Below are positions 4,969-10,051 of a DNA stretch of 10,051 nt, in pieces. The position numbers were made by a program, and so were the translations under genes. Positions within the stretch are counted from its first letter, which is position 1. Every line of letters begins with the position of its first letter. Below the pieces are notes generated by a model. It was not told the DNA's origin, made no database searches, and worked only from the letters and a program-made list of their open reading frames with translations. Origin of the DNA: Actinomycetota bacterium (GTDB taxonomy: Bacteria; Actinomycetota; Actinomycetes; Actinomycetales; Microbacteriaceae); assembly GCA_009703845.1 (NCBI GenBank), contig WLFI01000015.1, forward strand, positions 1-10,051, written 5' to 3'.

Positions 4969-6186
4969 ATGTTCTATCGCGAGCTGGCCGAAGAAGCCGA
5001 ACGTTACCTAGAGGTTGTGCAAGGCATTCGCCGCGAACTTCACCAGATTCCCGAGTTTGGTCTCGACCTTCCGAAAACCCGCGAGCGCATTCTTGCGTCG
5101 ATTCACGGCCTCGGCGAAATTCACCTGAGTGACAAACTCTCTAGCATCGTGCTTCACATCAAGGGTGGTCAGCCTGGCCCAACCGTGCTGCTGCGAGCAG
5201 ACATGGATGCACTGGCAGTAGAAGAGAACACCGGGCTCGACTATGCGTCGACCAACGGCTACATGCACGCCTGCGGACACGACCTGCACATGGCCATCGG
5301 CATCGGTGCCGCTCACCTGCTTGCAACGCACAAAGCCGATCTAAAGGGTGACGTGCTGGTCTGGTTCCAGCCTGGCGAAGAGGGCCACGGCGGAGCGGAT
5401 GTAATGCTCGAAGAAAACATGCACATGATCACCGGCAGCAAGCCAATTGCCGCCTACGGAATTCATGTGACATCGTCTTGGCAGCCGCCTCGCACCTTCG
5501 GCGGCAAGGCAGGAGCACTCATGGCATCGGCCAGCGACCTAATCGTCACCTTCACCGGTCGCGGAGGTCACGGCTCAAGCCCTTGGATGGCGAAAGACCC
5601 AATTTCGGCAATGACCGACGCCATGGCCGGCTTGCAGACCATGATCAACAAGCAGTTCAACGTGTTCGATCCGGTAGTCGTGAACATCGGTTGGCTCAAA
5701 GCCGGCGACGACCACACCACCAACGTAATTCCAGAGAAGGCAGCCTTCGGTGCCACCATTCGCACCTTCTCACCGGGCATGCTCGACAACCTAAAGAAGC
5801 ACGTCACCGCCTATCTCGAGGGCACCGCAGCCGCATTTGGCGTAACGGTAGACATCGACTGGGGTCAGTATGCGACCGAGGTGGTCATGAATGACCCGGC
5901 CGCAACCGAGCGCGTGCGCAAGGTGGTTCGCGAGGCCTTTGGCGAACAGGCGTGGATGGAGTGGCCGCACCCAATCGCAGGTGCCGAAGACTTCGGCTCG
6001 GTGGTTCGCGAGATTCCCGGCGCTTTCATCTTCTTGGGCGCAGCACCAGCCGACTCCGATTGGCAAAACGCTGCTCCGAATCACTCGAATCGCGCAGTCT
6101 TTGACGACTCGGTTGTGCCAAGCGGATGCGCGTTGCTGGCCGGCCTCGCATTCGATGTGTTGAACGAAGCCGCCGCCAAGGCGTAA
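4969..6186 (+). CDS. M20D metallo-amidohydrolase (N-acyl-amino acid / hippurate hydrolase family)
   Basis: A 405-residue cytoplasmic zinc or manganese enzyme that hydrolyses N-acyl (for example acetyl, benzoyl or indoleacetyl) amino acids to the free amino acid plus the acid. It carries the M20D set of metal ligands: Cys102 and His104 (HACGHDLH), Glu138 with catalytic Glu137 (QPGEEGHGG), His166 (YGIHV) and His372 (PNHSN). A small lid/dimerisation domain (about 185-300) contains His201 in GGHGSSPW, which helps bind substrate across the dimer. GAEDFG (338-343) is a further family motif. The N-terminal RRELHQIPEFGL (21-32) is also typical. Length is normal for the family and no signal peptide is present. 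The start is ATG 4969 behind AAGGAG. The gene is divergent from ung and lies 101 bases upstream of metY, which has its own promoter. The substrate cannot be told from sequence. N-acyl methionine or cysteine conjugates are possible given the neighbours, but this is inference. Confidence 0.9.
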   Translation: MFYRELAEEAERYLEVVQGIRRELHQIPEFGLDLPKTRERILASIHGLGEIHLSDKLSSIVLHIKGGQPGPTVLLRADMDALAVEENTGLDYASTNGYMHACGHDLHMAIGIGAAHLLATHKADLKGDVLVWFQPGEEGHGGADVMLEENMHMITGSKPIAAYGIHVTSSWQPPRTFGGKAGALMASASDLIVTFTGRGGHGSSPWMAKDPISAMTDAMAGLQTMINKQFNVFDPVVVNIGWLKAGDDHTTNVIPEKAAFGATIRTFSPGMLDNLKKHVTAYLEGTAAAFGVTVDIDWGQYATEVVMNDPAATERVRKVVREAFGEQAWMEWPHPIAGAEDFGSVVREIPGAFIFLGAAPADSDWQNAAPNHSNRAVFDDSVVPSGCALLAGLAFDVLNEAAAKA

Positions 6187-6214
6187 CAACGCGTCACACT
6201 GTTACCTCAAGTTG

Positions 6215-6232
6215 CAGGTGCGTTTGCACCTG
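6215..6232. promoter_or_regulatory. Operator-like palindrome over the metY -35 box
   Basis: CAGGTGC (6215-6221) and GCACCTG (6226-6232) form a perfect 7-4-7 inverted repeat around GTTT. The right arm covers most of the -35 hexamer (6224-6229) of the metY promoter, the expected position for a repressor that blocks RNA polymerase. It does not resemble the McbR-type TAGAC-N6-GTCTA site of Corynebacterium. No T tract follows, so it is not a normal terminator of the upstream gene. The repressor is unknown. Confidence 0.5.
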
Positions 6233-6252
6233 AGTTCTGTCGTCTCTAATCT
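6224..6252 (+). promoter_or_regulatory. metYX promoter
   Basis: A -35 TTGCAC (6224-6229) and a -10 TAATCT (6247-6252) are separated by 17 bases, close to the housekeeping sigma consensus. Transcription would start near 6259 and give a leader of only about 30 bases, with AGAGG at 6276-6280 as ribosome site. That leaves no room for a SAM riboswitch. metX has no separate promoter and is probably made from here too. Confidence 0.65.
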
Positions 6253-6287
6253 CGGAACAACTTCAACCGAGCATTAGAGGAACAATC

Positions 6288-7589
6288 ATGAGCAACGACC
6301 CGAACAAGTGGGGCTTTGAGACCATCCAGATTCACGCTGGCGCAACCCCCGACCCAACCACCAACGCACGTGCGGTGCCGCTTTACCAAACCACCGCCTA
6401 CACCTTCAACTCAAGCGAGCACGCCGCCAAGCTGTTCGGCCTTGCCGAGTTCGGAAACATCTACACCCGCATCATGAACCCAACCCAAGATGTTGCCGAA
6501 AAGCGCATCGCTGCTCTCGAAGGTGGCACCGCCGCCTTGCTCTTGGCATCAGGCCAGGCTGCCGAGACCATCGCGATTTTGAACATCGCCGAAGCCGGTG
6601 ACCACATCGTGGCGTCTTCGACTATCTACGGAGGCACCTACAACCTCTTCAAGTACACGCTGCCAAAGCTTGGCATCACCACTACCTTCGTCGAAAACCA
6701 GGACGATCTAGCCGAATGGCAAGCAGCAGTGCAACCAAACACCAAGGCCTTCTTCGCCGAAACCATCGGTAACCCTAAGGTGAGCATCCTAGACATCGAA
6801 GGCGTAGCCAAAGTAGCGCACAAGAATGGCGTTCCACTGATCGTCGACAACACCGTGGCAACCCCTTACCTAGTGCAGCCTCTCAAGCACGGTGCTGACA
6901 TCGTGGTTCACTCGGCAACTAAGTTCTTGGCTGGGCACGGCACCGTCGTAGCCGGAGCCATTGTCGACGGCGGAAAGTTTGAGTGGTCGAAGAGCGACAA
7001 GTTCCCAGGCCTGACCGAACCAGACCCTTCGTACCACGGCGTTGTCTACACGGCAGCTCTTGGCGACGCCATCGCCTACATCATCAAGGCGCGAGTTCAG
7101 TTGCTTCGCGACATCGGCGCAGCGGTAGCCCCAAACAACGCGTGGCAGTTGATTCAGGGCATCGAAACCCTAAGCCTTCGCATCGAGCGTCACGTAGAAA
7201 ACGCTCAGAAGGTAGCCGAGTGGCTATCGAAGCACCCGCAGGTCGAGAGCGTCAACTACGCAGGCCTCAAGTCTTCGCCTTGGTTCAAAGCGGCCAAGAA
7301 ATATGCACCGAAGGGTGCGGGAGCCATCGTCTCGTTCGAGATCAAGGGTGGAGTCACGGCCGGATCAAAGTTCGTGGAATCGCTCGAACTGTTCAGCCAC
7401 GTGGCTAACATTGGAGACGTGCGTTCGTTGGTAATTCACCCAGCGAGCACCACGCACTCCCAGTTGACTCCAGAGCAACAGCTCACCACTGGCGTCACCC
7501 CGGGTCTAGTTCGCCTTTCGGTCGGGCTCGAGTCCTTCGACGATCTCGTAGCCGACCTGAAGGCCGGTTTCGAGGCGGTAAAGAAGTAG
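6288..7589 (+). CDS. metY: O-acetylhomoserine sulfhydrylase (aminocarboxypropyltransferase)
   Basis: A PLP-dependent cytoplasmic enzyme that joins sulfide to O-acetylhomoserine, giving homocysteine and acetate, the direct-sulfhydrylation step of methionine synthesis. It has 433 residues, normal for MetY and longer than the roughly 380-400 of MetB/MetC-type enzymes. Visible motifs are FETIQIHAG near the N-terminus (10-18), PLYQTTAYTF (31-40), the phosphate-binding YTRIMNPTQDV (59-69), SGQAAE (89-94), Tyr114 stacking on PLP in STIYGGTYNLF, IVDNT with Asp187, and the Schiff-base lysine Lys212 in HSATKFLAGHG. VIHPASTTHSQL, GVTPGLVRLSVGLE and the C-terminal end are also family-like. The long insert with PDPSYHG is typical of MetY. 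ATG 6288 has AGAGG 7 bases upstream. It is co-transcribed with metX, which makes its substrate. The two genes are in the same frame, separated only by the TAG stop. Confidence 0.95.
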   Translation: MSNDPNKWGFETIQIHAGATPDPTTNARAVPLYQTTAYTFNSSEHAAKLFGLAEFGNIYTRIMNPTQDVAEKRIAALEGGTAALLLASGQAAETIAILNIAEAGDHIVASSTIYGGTYNLFKYTLPKLGITTTFVENQDDLAEWQAAVQPNTKAFFAETIGNPKVSILDIEGVAKVAHKNGVPLIVDNTVATPYLVQPLKHGADIVVHSATKFLAGHGTVVAGAIVDGGKFEWSKSDKFPGLTEPDPSYHGVVYTAALGDAIAYIIKARVQLLRDIGAAVAPNNAWQLIQGIETLSLRIERHVENAQKVAEWLSKHPQVESVNYAGLKSSPWFKAAKKYAPKGAGAIVSFEIKGGVTAGSKFVESLELFSHVANIGDVRSLVIHPASTTHSQLTPEQQLTTGVTPGLVRLSVGLESFDDLVADLKAGFEAVKK

Positions 7590-8795
7590 TTGGAATTTCA
7601 AACCTCTGAGGACAGCGTTCCGTCAGGCTTCATCACAGATGAGCTCTCCCGACAGCTAGTCGGTCGACCTCCTGCGACCGGAGCATGGCGTGACGGTGAC
7701 CCAGCAGGTGACCGCCTGTTTGCGCCCCTACCAACACTCAAGTTGGCTAGCGGGCGCGAACTTGCTTCTGCCCGCATTGCTTTCGAAACCTGGGGAACAC
7801 TCAACGACGACAAATCGAACGCGGTTTTGGTTTTGCACGCACTCACTGGCGATTCGCATGCCGCCGGCCCAGCATCCAAGGCTCACAAAACCGACGGATG
7901 GTGGAGCGAAATCATCGGGCCGGGCCTCGCCATCGACACCGACCGCTGGTATGTAGTCGCACCAAATATTTTGGGCGGCTGCCAAGGGTCGACCGGCCCG
8001 GCATCGCTCGATCGCCAAGGGCGAGAGTATGGCTCACGCTTTCCATTTCTAACCATTCGCGATCAGGTCGCCTCGCAAAAGGCGTTCAGCGAAGTCATTG
8101 GAATCAACCACTGGCACGCCGTGATCGGTGGCTCTATGGGCGGTATGCACGTGCTCGAATGGGCGCTTGAATACCCGGATGCTATGAGCAACATTGCCGT
8201 CATTGCCGCACCACCGGCATCCACCGCCGACCAGATTGCGCTCAACTCTGTGCAAATCGAAGCGATCAAAATCGACCCACAGTTCAACAAGGGCGGCTAC
8301 TACGACGCAAAAGCCGGTTTTGGCCCTCACCGCGGGTTGGCTTTGGCCAGACGCATGGCGCTTTTGAACTATCGCTCCCCCAGCGAGCTGAACGACCGCT
8401 TCGAACGCACCTGGCAAAGCGAGATCAGCCCGCTCGGTGCTGGCGGACGCTGGGCGGTCGAGAGCTACCTAGACTTTCACGGCAACAAATTCACCCGCAG
8501 ATTCGACGCAAACAGCTACATCACGCTGGTTGAAGCGATGAACTCGCACGACATCGGTCGTGATCGAGGCGGTGTCGAGAAGGCTCTGGCGAGCATCCGT
8601 GTTCGCGCACTCGTGGCCGGCATTGACAGCGACCGGTTGTTTCCGATCACCGGGCAAAAAATCATCGCCGAACACATCGGTTCTGAATTAGTTGGCGGCG
8701 GGCTTCAAATTATCCAAAGTGAATTTGGTCACGACGGGTTCTTGATTGAGTTCGAAACCGTCGGCCCAATGTTGCGGAGCCTGCTCGAGGGCTAA
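7590..8795 (+). CDS. metX: Homoserine O-acetyltransferase
   Basis: An alpha/beta-hydrolase-fold enzyme that acetylates L-homoserine from acetyl-CoA, feeding MetY. 401 residues. Conserved segments are ARIAFETWGTLN (61-72), VLHALTGDSH (81-90), the nucleophile elbow GGSMGGM with Ser182, GIDSDRLFP with Asp348 and GHDGFL with His381, so the Ser-Asp-His triad is complete. SNAVLVLHALTG and NILGGCQGSTGP are typical of MetX rather than MetA. Acetyl rather than succinyl specificity is inferred from the MetY partner and actinobacterial context. The start is TTG 7590, directly after the metY TAG and in the same frame; only a weak AAAGAAG precedes it, so translation is probably coupled to metY. No in-frame ATG or GTG lies before the conserved domain, so no better start is available. 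The TAA stop overlaps the stop of the convergent membrane glycosyltransferase gene. Confidence 0.94.
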   Translation: MEFQTSEDSVPSGFITDELSRQLVGRPPATGAWRDGDPAGDRLFAPLPTLKLASGRELASARIAFETWGTLNDDKSNAVLVLHALTGDSHAAGPASKAHKTDGWWSEIIGPGLAIDTDRWYVVAPNILGGCQGSTGPASLDRQGREYGSRFPFLTIRDQVASQKAFSEVIGINHWHAVIGGSMGGMHVLEWALEYPDAMSNIAVIAAPPASTADQIALNSVQIEAIKIDPQFNKGGYYDAKAGFGPHRGLALARRMALLNYRSPSELNDRFERTWQSEISPLGAGGRWAVESYLDFHGNKFTRRFDANSYITLVEAMNSHDIGRDRGGVEKALASIRVRALVAGIDSDRLFPITGQKIIAEHIGSELVGGGLQIIQSEFGHDGFLIEFETVGPMLRSLLEG

Positions 8796-10039
8796 GCGCT
8801 CGCGACGACCTCTTTGCGCCTGGCACCCAGACGCGTGAGCATCACATTGGCCACGATCAAGGCCACAATCTCAAGAACGTTGCGCAGCAAAAGAACCGCA
8901 GCCGGGAAAGCTTCGAGTTCAAGAAGCGAGCCATAGAGGTTTGGGTAGACGAGCTGGGTCAGCAGAGTGATGGCAAGAATAAGCGCGCTGGGCAATCGCC
9001 AGCTTGGCACTCTATAGAGCACACCCAGCATGATCGGTACGACGAGCCACGAGATGAATTGCGGCGAACCGACCTTGTTGAAGACAATCAGGTCGAGCGT
9101 GCCGGTGAGTGAACCCCAGGCGACTATCTCGCCGAAGTTGGCTTTGGCCCGGTGAGCAAGAAAAATCAGCCCGGCGGTAATGGCAAGCGCACCGAACTGA
9201 ACCAAGGTGGTCCAAAATGCTACATCTGCCACAAGGGGTCCAAATATCTCGAAGGTCATCATTGGGTGGTTGTAATAAATGCCGGCATCACTCGCCCCAA
9301 CCACCCCCAACCAAACCCAAGGTGTTGCCACCGGGGCTTCGAATTGAATTCCTCGCCCGGTTTGACCCGTTATGAACGAAAACATCGACGAGTTGCCACC
9401 TAAGGCGAAGCCGATGAGCAAAATACCAGCGGATGCCGCAGCCGCAGCCAACAGGCTTCGCTTCCAGTTCTTTGAAGCTGCAACCAAAGGCAGAAATAGC
9501 GCCACCGGCCAAACCTTCATCCAGCCGGCAATCGTGAACCATAGCGTCGCACGGGCCTGCGATCCGCTGACCAGAGCAATCGCGCCGACCACCGCGAGAA
9601 GCACACTCACCGAATCGATTCTGCTGATGGCAACCGAGCCGAGCGCCAGCGTGAAACCAATCCATAGATAGGCAGAGCGATATCGCGCCTCTCGCTGTTG
9701 CTCGGTTTCGATGCGCACCGTTACCAGTGCGATCAAAATCGCAATCATCGCCAGAGCCCTGAGCAACACCCAACCGATTTGAAGATTTTGGGGTGCAACT
9801 AGCCCGGCCAGAACCATCGGTAAGAAGGCCGGAAACGGGTAGACCCACTCTCGGTCTAACCCCCACCAAGGCCCGCCGCCTGCAAAAGCGTCGAACCATG
9901 GTTGGTAGGCGAACTCAAGATCTCCCATTGGGCTGTTCGCCGAGTTGAAACCCTGCCAAATTAAAAAGGCATTGGCCAAGAGAGCGATCGAAATCAGCGC
10001 TGGCACGTTATTTAGTGTGCGTTTCAAGCGGGCATCCAA
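8792..10039 (-). CDS. GT-C type membrane glycosyltransferase (GT87/DUF2029-like), start uncertain
   Basis: A 415-residue integral membrane protein with about ten or eleven hydrophobic helices (for example 13-29, 66-82, 89-108, 143-160, 165-187, 195-213, 268-296, 328-342, 349-365 and 378-400) and a short basic C-terminus. The first extracytoplasmic loop holds MGDLEFAYQPWF (38-49), where Asp40 is a candidate catalytic residue as in GT-C enzymes. GWMKVWPVALFLPL (172-185), the TGRGIQFE segment (227-234) and NKVGSPQFISWL (321-332) resemble the actinobacterial polyprenyl-phosphate-mannose-dependent mannosyltransferases that act on cell-envelope glycolipids. The exact acceptor is unknown. TTG 10039 is the first possible start inside the window and lacks a good ribosome site. 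The frame stays open to the window end (codons C-G-S-R), so the true start may lie beyond it. The TAG stop overlaps the metX TAA by 4 bases, with no terminator visible between the two genes. Confidence 0.75.
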   Translation of the reverse strand: MDARLKRTLNNVPALISIALLANAFLIWQGFNSANSPMGDLEFAYQPWFDAFAGGGPWWGLDREWVYPFPAFLPMVLAGLVAPQNLQIGWVLLRALAMIAILIALVTVRIETEQQREARYRSAYLWIGFTLALGSVAISRIDSVSVLLAVVGAIALVSGSQARATLWFTIAGWMKVWPVALFLPLVAASKNWKRSLLAAAAASAGILLIGFALGGNSSMFSFITGQTGRGIQFEAPVATPWVWLGVVGASDAGIYYNHPMMTFEIFGPLVADVAFWTTLVQFGALAITAGLIFLAHRAKANFGEIVAWGSLTGTLDLIVFNKVGSPQFISWLVVPIMLGVLYRVPSWRLPSALILAITLLTQLVYPNLYGSLLELEAFPAAVLLLRNVLEIVALIVANVMLTRLGARRKEVVASA

Positions 10040-10051
10040 TCTCGAACCACA

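Noticed and set aside
5478..5894. Plus-strand open frame of 138 residues inside the amidohydrolase
   Set aside because: It is an arginine- and histidine-rich frame-shifted shadow of a gene whose catalytic motifs are intact in the main frame.
6215..6232. Inverted repeat as a terminator for the amidohydrolase gene
   Set aside because: It is not followed by a T run (next bases AGTTCTGTCG), and its position on the -35 box fits an operator better.
6187..6287. SAM riboswitch or other leader RNA in front of metY
   Set aside because: The likely transcript start near 6259 leaves only about 30 bases before the ATG, too short for a known riboswitch. The only strong hairpin lies upstream of the start and over the -35.

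Overview
The window looks like chromosomal DNA of a moderately G+C-rich actinobacterium. The best fit is a small-genome member of Microbacteriaceae or a close relative. The reasons are the actinobacterial form of uracil-DNA glycosylase (motif GQDPYPT, C-terminal EPIDW), a Tad-type pilus ATPase of the actinobacterial kind, frequent GTG and TTG starts, a tRNA without encoded CCA, and one candidate leaderless start. This placement is inference from protein motifs; no database search was run.

Layout. (1) Minus strand, 1-1362: the start of a Tad pilus operon. The ATPase gene tadA comes first, and an overlapping TadB-like type II secretion F-domain gene runs off the left edge. (2) 1363-1477: a 115-base divergent region with several inverted repeats, a perfect DnaA-box match and a possible shared -10 element. 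(3) Plus strand, 1478-1560: tRNA-Leu (anticodon UAG), followed by a strong rho-independent terminator. (4) Minus strand, 4909-1590: a tightly packed three-gene unit in the order ung, GNAT acetyltransferase, secreted subtilisin-like (S8) protease. (5) Plus strand, 4969-6186: an M20D metallo-amidohydrolase, divergent from ung. (6) Plus strand, 6288-8795: the methionine genes metY and metX behind a recognisable promoter with an operator-like palindrome over its -35. (7) Minus strand, 10039-8792: a multi-membrane GT-C type glycosyltransferase whose stop codon overlaps that of metX.

How the genes work together. MetX acetylates homoserine and MetY converts O-acetylhomoserine plus sulfide to homocysteine, so the pair makes up the direct-sulfhydrylation branch of methionine synthesis. 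TadA powers pilus assembly through membrane proteins of the TadB/TadC kind. The ung-GNAT-protease unit has no obvious shared pathway.

Most of the window is ordinary core and housekeeping content. I found no new defence or mobile system. The most interesting signals are regulatory. The first is a long hairpin that pairs the entire Shine-Dalgarno sequence and the GTG start of tadA with a copy of the 16S rRNA anti-Shine-Dalgarno tail lying inside the tadA coding region. The second is a 7-4-7 palindrome on the -35 box of the metY promoter. The third is a protease with two fibronectin-like domains between its propeptide and its catalytic domain.
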